This document shows, piece after piece, positions 12,255-21,590 of a DNA stretch of 64,000 bases (positions are counted from its first letter, which is position 1; each line of letters opens with the position of its first letter). The notes below the pieces were generated by a model that was not told where the DNA came from, searched no databases, and was given only the letters and a program-made list of their open reading frames with translations. The position numbers and the translations under genes were made by a program. The stretch lies in NCBI GenBank assembly GCA_028564925.1, contig CM053029.1, forward strand, positions 290,387,057 through 290,451,056, given 5' to 3'. The stretch comes from Lithobates sylvaticus (Eukaryota > Chordata > Amphibia > Anura > Ranidae).

Positions 12255-12680
12255 TGTACAGGACGCCGTGGCTGGGTCCTGGAAGGACGCTATGTTTCCC
12301 CTCTGTTTGGACTGTGGTCCCTTTAAGGGAACAAAAAGGGTTAACTCACCTGTCAGAGGAAGTGGGTTTAAAAACAAGACAGGAAGTTGCAGATGGGTGT
12401 GGAGGAGTGTAGAGGAGATAGTGGTTGGTGTTTGGTTTGATTTGCAGCAACCAAAGTCAACAGCAGCGTTCGGCCTGGAAGCCTCCTAGCAGTGGAAGTC
12501 ACCTGCGACAGCACCCCAGGACTGTGTTTGATTGCGATAGCAATTCGGGACTTTTATAGTCGGTGAGACTGAAACCTTTTTCTTTTGTTTTGCTGCTGTG
12601 AAGCTGTTTAAGTTTAATAAAACCTCCTTTTGAACTAAAAGCCTGTGTCCTGCGGTCTAGCTGGTCCCCCGAACTTTACA
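12255..12680 (+). repeat. 3' LTR
   Basis: The LTR is 426 bp and matches the 5' LTR at all but one position by eye. It is preceded by a G-rich polypurine tract (GGGGGGGGGGGG then ATA) at about 12239-12254, the expected plus-strand primer. Confidence 0.93.
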
Positions 12681-12971
12681 ACGTATACCATCATACTGAA
12701 GGGGAATTCTGGTTCACTGAACCATCTTCAATTCTGTTTCTGGAGGGTCTGTCCTGCCGCTGCCCTTGTTCGCCGCCTCAGTTCCCGGGGGGATGTTCAC
12801 TCATCCTCCGTTGCTATACATCACCATACCCATACTACCCATTGGCTTTGTTAATACCTACACCTACAGGTAAAAGATTTAGGACCACTTATGTTGCTCC
12901 CTCTTCTCCTGTATTAATTAACTACTGTTAATTAATTATTCATTCAATGTTTATTACAGGCATTCCCATGT

Positions 12972-13020
12972 AGCTGCTCCTGATGAGTGGATACAATCCA
13001 CGAAACGCGTAGAGCTTTCT
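12972..13020 (+). ncRNA. Hammerhead ribozyme, unit 1
   Basis: CUGAUGA occupies 12980-12986. Stem II is GUGGAU-ACA-AUCCAC, GAAA lies at 13002-13005, and stem III is the self-complementary ACGCGU. The predicted cleavage site is after A13011 (UA context). Stem I forms from GCUC just before the core and GAGC just after the cleavage site, four Watson-Crick pairs. All conserved core bases of a type I hammerhead are present. The self-complementary stem III suggests dimeric action, as reported for PLE hammerheads. Confidence 0.78.
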
Positions 13021-14543
13021 TATTTGATGTCATGTCACAGTATCCATGTATACACCATGGGTATATTAAGTTGAGCCAGTATTAACATGTTCATTACGTT
13101 TGTGCCCATCTTTGCGTGTACTGTTGATATCTACTGTATCATGTGTCATATTGTTCACTATGCTACCAACGAATACTTTTCCATGATGTTACCACTCATG
13201 TTGTATTTACTCTGTATGATATTTATTGTTCCAATTAAAGATATATTTTATAATACAGTACACTCAGCATGGTCACTATTGAATATATTATATAAAATAT
13301 ATCTAGTTCTCACCTTACCCGAGAAGTGTGTTTCATACAAAGTCCCCATGCCCCATATGCTCCCCCCCTCCCTTCTTTTTCAATATATCAGGGATGGAGA
13401 CCTATGCACTGGATGGTCAAGGTCTCATACAAAGTCCCAACTTTCTTTCTTTGTTTCAAATGTATTAGGGATGGAAACACACTCTCATCTATTGTTTTTA
13501 TTCCATGGATTACTGTTGCTTCACATCAAGCGCCAACTTAGGTTTTTAGCATTATTTGGTTATCCTGTTTTTGTTACTTTGTTTCCCTGTTGATGGCTGG
13601 TCTAGCGCCGGGGGTTATGGCTCTACTCACTTCCGGGAACTGCGACGCGCACCGTGTCGGTCCCCCACCCCCTCATTCTCTTGATTGCGGGACGTGGGGG
13701 GCGTGCACCCGCTGCGCGTCGACGTCACGTGTCACACGCACACACGAGCGACGTCAAGTTGACGCCGTGTGCAGGCGTGACTATTCACTATCTGCGTGCA
13801 ATTCTGACGGCGGCCCAGGTACCTGCATATAGGCGGCCCCTCGCCTGTATGTATTGCCTCCCCCCTCAGAGCACGACTCAGCGTGACGTTGGCGGCACAC
13901 TGTTCAGTGGCAGGTAACCTCCATTCCATCACCAATCTTGGCCTTTTTCTCTCTATGGTAACCACTCAAACCCGTTCTTGATTCTCACCCTATGCTAACA
14001 CTTTATCTACCCTATACTGTCATGTTCCCCTCGGGGGCTATTATTATACACTTTCTATATTCACTTTCAGTTTCCCCTACCCTCAGGAGCTGTTTACCTT
14101 GTACCAGTCTCCTCATCCACTTTTGCTTCTTTTTCACTATCTCTCCCTTTTCTTTCTCAATTTCCTCTCACATGGTTGCGTCACCATGCTCACATGCTCA
14201 TTTGATTTATATTTGTTTCTTTTATCACTTTAGTGCACCTATTTGGTATACACGTATACCATCATACTGAAGGGGAATTCTGGTTCACTGAACCATCTTC
14301 AATTCTGTTTCTGGAGGGTCTGTCCTGCCGCTGCCCTTGTTCGCCGCCTCAGTTCCCGGGGGGATGTTCGCTCATCCTCCGTTGCTATACATCACCATAC
14401 CCATACTACCCATTGGCTTTGTTTAATACCTACACCTACAGGTAAAAGATTTAGGACCACTTATGTTGCTCCCTCTTCTCCTGTATTAATTAACTACTGT
14501 TAATTAATTATTCATTCAATGTTTATTACAGGCATTCCCATGT

Positions 14544-14592
14544 AGCTGCTCCTGATGAGTGGATACAATCCACGAAACGCGTAGAGCTTTCT
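14544..14592 (+). ncRNA. Hammerhead ribozyme, unit 2
   Basis: This motif is identical in core, stems and predicted cleavage position to the unit 1 copy: CUGAUGA 14552-14558, GAAA 14574-14577, cleavage after A14583. It lies 1,572 nt from the equivalent site in unit 1, exactly one unit. A transcript across both would therefore yield a unit-length RNA if both cut. Confidence 0.78.
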
Positions 14593-15090
14593 TATTTGAT
14601 GTCATGTCACAGTATCCATGTATACACCATGGGTATATTAAGTTGAGCCAGTATTAACATGTTCATTACGTTTGTGCCCATCTTTGCGTGTACTGTTGAT
14701 ATCTACTGTATCATGTGTCATATTGTTCACTATGCTACCAACGAATACTTTTCCATGATGTTACCACTCATGTTGTATTTACTCTGTATGATATTTATTG
14801 TTCCAATTAAAGATATATTTTATAATACAGTACACTCAGCATGGTCACTATTGAACATATTATATAAAATATATCTAGTTCTCACCTTACCCGAGAAGTG
14901 TGTTTCATACAAAGTCCCCATGCCCCATATGCTCCCCCCCCCCCTCCCTTCTTTTTCAATATATCAGGGATGGAGACCTATGCACTGGATGGTCAAGGTC
15001 TCATACAAAGTCCCAACTTTCTTTCTTTGTTTCAAAAGTATAACATGTTTGTTATTTAAAAAAAAAAAAATACCTTTACAACCCTTTTAA

Positions 15091-15199
15091 TATTCAGAAC
15101 CCTAGATGCCCTAGCCAAAATTCACAAAGGCACCAACCCGTTACCGGGTAGACCCATTGTATCAGGTAATGGATGCCTGATCAAATCTGCAAGTAAACT
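15091..15199 (+). pseudogene. Penelope-like reverse transcriptase fragment
   Basis: The frame starting near 15094 reads LDALAKIHKGTN followed by PLPGRPIVSGNGCL. This resembles the PLE RT signature (PKIHK, then PPGRPIVSG). Only about 35 codons remain. The MITE ending at 15090 interrupts it upstream, and it stops at the dispersed repeat beginning near 15200. It shows that the locus already held a PLE copy before the MITE and the later PLE composite arrived. Confidence 0.65.
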
Positions 15200-15429
15200 T
15201 AGTTACATAGTTAGTCAGGTTGAAAAAAGACACAGTTCAACCATAATAAATAAATAAAAAATATCATACAATCCCATATACCGAATCCTATATCCACAGT
15301 TGATCCAGAGGAAGACGAAAAAAAACCCAGAAAAGCAGGATCCAATTTGCTACAGCAGGGAAAAATATTCCTTCCTGATCCCAGAGAGGCAATTGGATTT
15401 TTTGGACTAATGATTTGGGGGGTTAGGTC
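15200..15429 (-). repeat. Dispersed repeat, LINE-tail-like
   Basis: The segment begins TTAGTTACATAGTTAGTCAGG and contains a Phe-poor, A-rich stretch with no ORF. Reverse-complemented, its end resembles the tail at about 33720-33790 (TTGAACTTGATGGA, then TTCAACCTT). This is a common frog interspersed sequence; I cannot assign its LINE or SINE family from sequence alone. Confidence 0.5.
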
Positions 15430-15432
15430 TTA

Positions 15433-15858
15433 AGCCCCATACACACGGTAGGATTTTCGCATGGATTCTGTCCGATCGGACAATGTTGTTGAAAAATCCG
15501 ACCGTGTGTATGCACCATCGGACAGTGTACGTCGGATTGTCCGACGGACAAAGTCCTATCTCCTGCTGGATAGATTTTTTGACAACACGGTCCGATCACA
15601 CCAAATCCGATCGTGTGTAGCGTTGTCCGACCGGACAAAGTGCTACGCATGCTCAGATCACATTACAAGACCAAAGCTATTGGCTACTAGCCTCTACGTA
15701 GTCCCGTCGTAGGCAACAAACGTCACCACGTTCAGAATGATCAGATTTTCCGACAACTTTGTCCGACCGTGTGTACGCAAAACCAACATCAGACAAAGTA
15801 TGACGGACATGGTCTGACGGACCTGGTCCTCGGATAATCCGCACGTGTGTATGGGGCT
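15433..15858. mobile_element. PIF/Harbinger-like MITE (AGCCCCATACACACG ends)
   Basis: Terminal inverted repeats AGCCCCATACACACG and CGTGTGTATGGGGCT are flanked by TTA at 15430-15432 and 15859-15861. A 3-bp TNA duplication is typical of PIF/Harbinger elements. The 426-bp body has many internal palindromic CCGACCGTGTG/CACACGGTCGG-type words and no transposase. It sits at the 3' edge of the minus-strand L1. Confidence 0.7.
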
Positions 15859-15861
15859 TTA

Positions 15862-16068
15862 GTGGTGTTAAATGACCGGGTGAAGTGGATAAATCTGAGC
15901 ATTTAATCACTTGGTGAAAAGGGTTGCACCAATTCGTGGGTGTTGTTTTAGAATATTAGGGCATGAATCATATGGTATCCAAGGAGAGAATTTCACCGGT
16001 AGAGCACCTAAGTCATTCTCTAAATTTACCCAATCTTTATTAGCTGCATTACAATGCCAATTAATTAC
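15862..16068 (-). pseudogene. L1 ORF2 C-terminal piece (copy A, segment 4)
   Basis: On the minus strand the frame reads KDWVNLENDLGALPVKF then SPWIPYD, matching the region after the RT in L1 proteins. It continues from the segment at 16997-17175 once the piggyBac MITE is taken out. At least two stops are present near its 3' end. Confidence 0.6.
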
Positions 16069-16996
16069 TTAACCCCCAGACCATTTGGCTGGGCAAAGAC
16101 CAGAGCACTTTTTGCGATTCGGAACTGCGTCGCTTTAACTGATAATTGCGCGTCGTGTGACGTTGCACCCAAACAAAATTGACGTTCTTTTTTTTCCCAC
16201 AAATAGAGCTTTCTTTTGGTGGTATTTTATCGCCTCTGCGGTTTTAATTTTTTGAGCTATAAACAAAAAATGAGCGACAATTTTGGAAAAAACACAATAT
16301 TTTTGACTTTTTGCTATAATAAATATCCCCAAAAAATACATAAAAATTTTTTTTTTTCCTCAGTTTAGGCCGATACGTATTCTTCTACAGATTTTTAGTA
16401 AAAAAAAAAAAATCGCAATAAGCATATATTAATTGGGTTGCGCAAAAGTTATAGCGCCTAAAAAATAGGGGATAGTTTTATGGCTTTTTTATTATATTTT
16501 TTTTTTTACTAGTAATGGGGGCGATCTGCGATTTTTATCGGGACTGCGACATTATGGCGGACACGTCAGATAATTTTGACACATTTTTGGGACCATTGGC
16601 ATTTTTACAGCGATCAATGCTATAAAATTGCATTAATTACTGTAAAAAATTTCACTGGCAGTGAAGGGGTTAACCACTAGGGGGCAGTGAAGGGGTTAAG
16701 TGTATCCTAGAACTTGTTCTAACTGAAGGGGGGAGGGGACTGTGCAGGGGACATGACAGATCTGTCTGTTCTCCCCTCAGAGAACCGGAAACTGTGTTTA
16801 CACACACAGATCCCGGTTCTCGTGTGCCCCGAGCAGTGGTCGCGAACCCCGCCAGGCACGTGCATCGGCCCCGTGGGCAAGCAGGGGGCGTGACCCCTAG
16901 TGGCCATCTATGCTACAGACGTACGATGACGGCGATTCGTGCAGCCGAGCCATGTTGCCGCAATATAACTTCGGCGGCTGGTCGGCATGCGGTTAA
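16069..16996. mobile_element. piggyBac-type MITE (TTAA ends)
   Basis: The element is 928 bp with TTAA at 16069-16072 and 16993-16996. The right end reads inward as TTAACCGCATGCCGACC, close to the terminus of the autonomous element at 5032. The body shares a long A/T-rich block (around CTTTCTTTTGGTGGTATTTTA) with the copy at 56214-57176 in opposite orientation. No transposase is present. It interrupts the minus-strand L1 at a TTAA. Confidence 0.75.
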
Positions 16997-17175
16997 TAAT
17001 TCTTGTGAGATGAGATGCAAAATAATAATTCTTAAAATTGGGAAAGGCAATTCCCCCAATTTGTTTTGGACGTGTAAGTATTTGGAGATTAATATGTGGT
17101 CTTTTATCTGCCCACAGAAAGTAATGACTGCAAAGAGTAAAATAATTTTACGTGCATGCCAGAGTAGAGTAGACT
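16997..17175 (-). pseudogene. L1 ORF2 piece (copy A, segment 3)
   Basis: The minus-strand frame reads WADKRPHINLQILTRPKQ, then IGGIAFPNFKNYYFASHL, the conserved post-RT block of L1 ORF2 proteins. It is separated from segment 2 (20851-20996) by the plus-strand L1 insertion and from segment 4 by the piggyBac MITE. Confidence 0.75.
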
Positions 17176-17189
17176 GGTCCTGAGTAGAA

Positions 17190-18310
17190 TCGTAGACTGG
17201 TCCATCCACGAGAGAGAGAAGGATTGGGTCAAACTAGAAGACTCACTTTCAAACATTCCAATCAAGTCTACACCCTGGCTTCTCCCTTCTCACATACCCA
17301 AAACTTTAAGGGAACACCCCCTCGTAGGTACCACACTAAGCACCTTCAGAGAGGTGTGCAAAAAATTCCAACTCTCCTCAAACCCGGGACCATTAACTCC
17401 CATACAACTTAACCCAGCCTTCACACCTAAAATGTCTAGCCATTTCCTAAAAACTATATGGCCACATAAGGGAATGCAAGCCCACCACTTTTATAAAGAT
17501 GGGGACCTACTAGACCATAAAGCAATTCCCACCAACTCAGACAGAGACCCTATGCCCTATTGGACCTATTTCCAGATACGCCACTTCCTTAGAGTGACAA
17601 ATCTGGAGGAAGCCCTTTCACGGCAATTGACCCCATTTGAGAATCTCTGCTCCCAATCCACACCACAACACCTCCTGATCTCGAACATACACTCTATGCT
17701 TTTTATGCCAATCTCCCTGAAAGAAGGGAAAGCCTGTCAAGCATGGGAAAGGGATCTACAAACACAGTTTTCAGACGCAGAATGGGAAAGAATTCCAACG
17801 ATCGCACACAAAGGCTCCCTGAATGTCAATACTCAAGAGAATAACTACAAAACCATTTCCAGGTGGTACCACACTCCCAAACTCTTGAACAAATTCAATT
17901 TAGAAGTACCAGACATATGCTGGAGGTGCAAAAATGAAACAGGGACATTTTTACACATATGGTGGTCATGCCCTATAGTACAGACCTGTTGGGTTCAGGT
18001 CCTCGAAATCATTTCCCAAGTTACTAATTGCCCGATAGAATTCACACCAGCTCGACTCATTCTCCATTACTCTCCCACTCCAGCACACACACAGAAAATC
18101 CCTGGGAATGCATATGCTTAATGCAGCCAAACTATGCATCCCCGCACATTGGGGCTCTACAAATGCTCCCTCCACGTCCGAATTGCTTGCTAGAGTGGGA
18201 AAGATAGCTGAAATGGAAGAACTAATTCAGATTGCACGAGACACCCCCCACAGATATGCCCAGACATGGGAAAAGTGGACACACTTCCGCTCCTTAGATA
18301 GGTACAGAAC
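17190..18310 (+). pseudogene. L1 ORF2 C-terminal fragment (plus-strand copy)
   Basis: The longest open part (17354-18121) contains the Cys motif CWRCKNETGTFLHIWW followed by SCP at about 17918-17980, diagnostic of the C-terminus of L1-clade ORF2 proteins. A second frame from 18108 continues with HMLNAAKLCIPAHWGST then MEELIQIARDTPHRYAQTW, so there is one frameshift near 18115. Frame changes are also needed before 17354. After the insertion the protein resumes at 20059 (IMRI then DLPDPSNG) and stops. Confidence 0.78.
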
Positions 18311-18325
18311 TATCATGAGGATAGA

Positions 18326-20058
18326 AATAGGAAATGACCTTCGCGCTTTACTAATGGATAGTGGATTTGATCAATCCACACGTGTATGTGAATAAATAAA
18401 TAAAATAAGTGCAAAATGTGCAATAAACGCTTATAAATATAAGTCAAATATAAAGTGCAGAAATAACTCCAATAAATAGTGACAAGTGTGATTCAATGTA
18501 GATAAATTATCTTACATGAATAAATTAATAATAACTACTGCAGTAGGAACAGACACAAAAGATACGCTCAGCATCTTTCCAAATAACCGTTCTCCTTTAT
18601 TATGACGCTCTTCACATGATTACGTAGGTATCACATTACACAATACACAACAACAGAATGTAAACATGTACTGAAAACATTATTAGTGCCGTGTGCACAG
18701 TGAGGGCAGAGTGCAATACATACAAAATGGAATACAATTATATACAGAACAAATTTCCATTACAGTGATTTAGCGCTAAAATAACATAAAAGCACACAAT
18801 AAGAATATCACATCTAATAAAACCCAGTGAAAGAATCAATAATTACTAAAAATATGTATAAAGGCACGTAATTGATAACACAAGTGGACTAATAAATAAA
18901 GAAGGTGGTCTATGAGTCTGATAATAGTAAAAGAAGTCCGATATATAAAGGGGTTAAAAAGTTAAAATTATGGGATAAATGTTGTTGGCATCATTGGGAA
19001 GTAGCTCTCGATAGCATCAATAGTATAAATAGTTACAAGACGACTGTTTCAAATTTCATCCACACATATATAGGCTGAGTGTTTTTCCAAAAAGTGAGGT
19101 GTTTCACAACTGTCAGCAGGGTAGGTTAGTGCTATCCCTAAACGGTTTCCCTAACCTCCCACCTCATATCCAAAAAGTAAGGTGTTTCACAACTGTCAGC
19201 AGGGTAGGTTGGTGCAATCCTTAAGCAGTTTCACTAGCCTCTCACCTCATATACTCTTTGGAATGTTGTAGTCCTTCTCCACCATCGGAGCGCTTCTCCT
19301 CCCTTTCAGTGGCTTGTCACCGCACAGTGGAAACGGAGATGTGCCTTTACGTTGGGACCACTGTCCTCTCCACGCCGTAAGGCCAGCGTGTATCTAGATG
19401 CGGGTCAATAGCCAAGTCTCCTCTGGCCAAATCTGGACTATTGTGGCTAACTTTAGCATTATAATTTGTAGAAGGAAGAGAAGGAGTCCAAATGCTCTGT
19501 AGAGTTTATGAAACCGTGGTATAGTTGAAAAGTAGACTGCCTCTACTCACACATTCTAAATGTGTTTTTTTTTTTTTTTTTTAAACTGCTTAAGGATTGC
19601 ACCAACCTACCCTGCTGACAGTTGTGAAACACCTTACTTTTTGGATATGAGGTGGGAGGTTAGGGAAACCGTTTAGGGATAGCACTAACCTACTCTGCTG
19701 ACAGTTGTGAAACACCTCACTTTTTGGTAAAACACTCAGCCTATATATGTGTGGATGAAATTTGAAACAGTCGTCTTGTAACTATTTATACTATCGATGC
19801 TATCGAGAGCTACTTCCCAATGATGCCAACAACATTTATCCCATAATTTGAACTTTTTAACCCCTTTATATATCGGACTTCTTTTACTATTATCAGACTC
19901 ATAAACCACCTTCTTTATTTATTAGTCCACTTGTGTTATCAATTACGTGCCTTTATACATATTTTTAGTAATTATTGATTCTTTCACTGGGTTTTATTAG
20001 ATGTGATATTCTTGTTGTGTGCTTTTATGTTATTTTAGCGCTAAATCACTTTAATTAT
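18326..20058. mobile_element. Palindromic insertion with 15-bp target duplication, PLE-like
   Basis: It is flanked by TATCATGAGGATAGA at 18311-18325 and 20059-20073. The body is a large imperfect palindrome: about 18762-19230 is the reverse complement of about 19590-20055, with 19230-19590 as the loop. A roughly 85-bp subrepeat (GTGTTTCACAACTGTCAGCAG) occurs twice in the left arm and again in the right. Near its left end a hairpin GTGGATTTGATCAATCCAC resembles stem II of the PLE hammerheads. No protein is encoded. Inverted-copy structure and a long target duplication make a PLE-derived insertion the best guess. Confidence 0.55.
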
Positions 20059-20850
20059 TATCATGAGGATAGATCTCCCTGACCCTTCAAATGGCTAAGA
20101 AAAATCTTATCATATTTCCGCCTGGCATAGTGCCATACTCAGGACTTTTTAGAAGTACCCCAACTGTACCTCAGGACTAATATCAGGGGCATTAAACCAC
20201 AGTCTGAATCACGGGTAGACAATTGAATCAACCTTTTTCAAACCGCGGTGGAGCCCGGAGAGACAATCCCCTCAGACCACTGACCCACACACCCCCCCCT
20301 TGACCCTGTCCCGCCCAGGACCCCCCCTTGCTCCTCCACCCACTCACACCCTCTTCTTCCTCCCCCTCCCCACCTCTCGCCCCCCTGCCCCTTCAGTTTC
20401 CCCATACCCCAACTTCGCCCTGACAGATAGATATTCCAGACTCAGAACAAACGACTTCCTCAATTTAGCTCAACACTTATACTTCTTACTCCTCACACTA
20501 GACGCCAAGAAGAGACCTCCCCAAAGCGCAGACCTTACTTTACTCATCCCCAGACAATCAGAATGATACCCCCATGCAAGACGACCCCGCTGAGGCATCG
20601 GGCTCGACACCACAGATGCTTAGCTCCCGACAAATATAACTCCGACCTTGACAAAGGATCTCAGAACAAGGGGAACTCTTTTAATACTGTTTAATCGCTA
20701 ATATAAGGACAACAACTTGAGAGTATGATTGTAACATGATTTCGTTTGCTTCTGTTATCTGGAATCAACTTGTTTGTTTATACACTTTGTACACATTGTA
20801 CCGCCACTTATTTTTGAAAATAAAACTTTTATGGAAAAAAAAAAAAAACA

Positions 20851-20996
20851 TTTTTGAAAAAAATTGTTAGGGTTTAAAAAAGATATCATATTTTTGGTAA
20901 TACCGTCATTTTGACTATGGCTGCCCTACCACACCAGGAGAAATACTTGTGGGACCATTTCTCTAACTCTTCCTTTAAAATCCGTATTATAGGAAT
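20851..20996 (-). pseudogene. L1 ORF2 piece (copy A, segment 2)
   Basis: The minus-strand frame reads EELEKWSHKYFSWCGRAA, then IVKMTVLPKILYLF, the conserved L1 block just after the RT palm. It connects segment 1 (beyond the hAT at 32967) with segment 3 (beyond the plus-strand L1). The order is correct for a single L1 copy. Confidence 0.8.
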
Positions 20997-21004
20997 TAGG
21001 GATG

Positions 21005-21300
21005 GGCCCGGTGCTCGATGCGAACCCATGTTCGCATCGAGCACCGGGTGTTCGCTCGCTCGGCGAGCCCAGAACTATTTTGGCCGCTCGCATCACATTC
21101 GTGTGTTGCGAGCGGCCCCGCAATGCATTGCGGCCGGCGCGGCCGGCGCAGTGCATTGCTGGCTGATGATTGGCCAAGCATGCACTGTGACCCCGCATGC
21201 TTGGCCAATCACAGCGCCGGAAACTCGGAGAGCCATAATTGGCTACAGGCAGGACGCCTGTAGCCAATTACAGCTCAGGGTCTTTAGTACACGCCCCCTC
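21005..21300. repeat. Hairpin cluster at hAT left end
   Basis: Several near-perfect palindromes follow the left terminal repeat: 21007-21049 (CCCGGTGCTCGATGCGAAC with its complement around a 4-nt loop), 21118-21165 (CGCAATGCATTGCGGCCGG type), 21168-21213 (GATTGGCCAAGCATGC with its complement) and 21234-21270 (AATTGGCTACAGGC with its complement). Such subterminal structures could be transposase-binding or folding elements, an inference only. Confidence 0.65.
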
Positions 21301-21590
21301 ATTTAAAAGGCCGCCATGCCGTCTGCGCTGGTCACATGAGTTCCGGCTTTAGGAGAGATCAGGCTGATTCTGTGTCACTCTTTGCTAGATTCATATAGAA
21401 AGATTTGCTCTACTTTGCTAAACCATTGGCTATTTATTTGCTAAACCATTGCTACCTGTCATTGATCGTCCATTGCTGCTGCTGGTTAGTGTGTTTTTAG
21501 CTGCTGCTGGGGGTTAGTCTGGTACGTGTCTTACTGTTAGTACAGTATTTCAGTAGTACCAACCGCAGTGCTGTTAGTACAGCACTGCAC

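Larger units (their letters stand above)
7261..12680 (+). mobile_element. Ty3/gypsy LTR retrotransposon, gmr1-like pol order, very young
   Basis: A 5.4 kb element with two 426-bp LTRs (TG...CA ends) and a 4-bp target duplication ACGT at 7257-7260 and 12681-12684. By eye the LTRs differ at one position, so insertion was recent. The body encodes gag, then protease, integrase, reverse transcriptase and RNase H. Integrase before RT is the Ty1/copia-like order known in Ty3 elements of the gmr1 group. No envelope is seen. The coding part looks nearly whole, with about one break. The uninterrupted target is seen at 14252-14255 in the second PLE unit. Treated as a fossil. Confidence 0.92.
5438..15035. 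mobile_element. Non-autonomous Penelope-like composite insertion (inverted + tandem units)
   Basis: The 9.6 kb insertion is flanked by AAGTATAACATGTTTG at 5422-5437 and 15036-15051. Its content is: 5438-6465, an inverted partial unit; 6466-7260 plus 12685-13455, forward unit 1, interrupted by the LTR element; 13456-15035, forward unit 2. The units are about 1.57 kb and nearly identical. Mixed inverted and tandem partial copies with variable-length target duplications are characteristic of Penelope-like retroelements. Each P half carries a hammerhead ribozyme core, also known from PLEs. No RT or endonuclease ORF is present, so the element would depend on another PLE. Open frames of 140-217 codons in it repeat with the units and have no recognisable domain. 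Confidence 0.72.
5029..15090. mobile_element. MITE split by the PLE insertion
   Basis: The two halves are 5029-5437 and 15052-15090. The left half starts TTAAGGTGAAAAAAC and the right half ends CAACCCTTTTAA. The halves adjoin the two copies of the 16-bp duplication AAGTATAACATGTTTG, so removing the insertion rejoins a roughly 450-bp element with TTAA at both ends. TTAA ends suggest piggyBac-type mobilisation, but I do not see matching terminal inverted repeats. The MITE itself lies in PLE-related sequence that continues at 15091. Confidence 0.6.
17176..20848 (+). mobile_element. 5'-truncated L1 (plus strand) with poly-A tail
   Basis: ORF2 C-terminal sequence begins near 17190 (IHEREKDWVKLEDSL). 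The 3' UTR runs from about 20120, AATAAA lies near 20819, and an A14 tail lies at 20835-20848. The copy is truncated well 5' of the RT. It landed inside the minus-strand L1 (segments 20851-20996 and 16997-17175). A palindromic insertion with a 15-bp target duplication interrupts it at 18326-20058. I could not define its own target duplication. Confidence 0.8.

Noticed and set aside
13087-13593. 168-codon plus-strand ORF in the PLE unit
   Set aside because: Hydrophobic, low-complexity translation of A/T-rich non-coding repeat sequence; the same frame is cut short in the other copy.
18355-18385. Hammerhead ribozyme at the left end of the palindromic insertion
   Set aside because: Only the stem-like hairpin is present; CUGANGA and GAAA are not intact, so it is noted as a finding and not called as an RNA.
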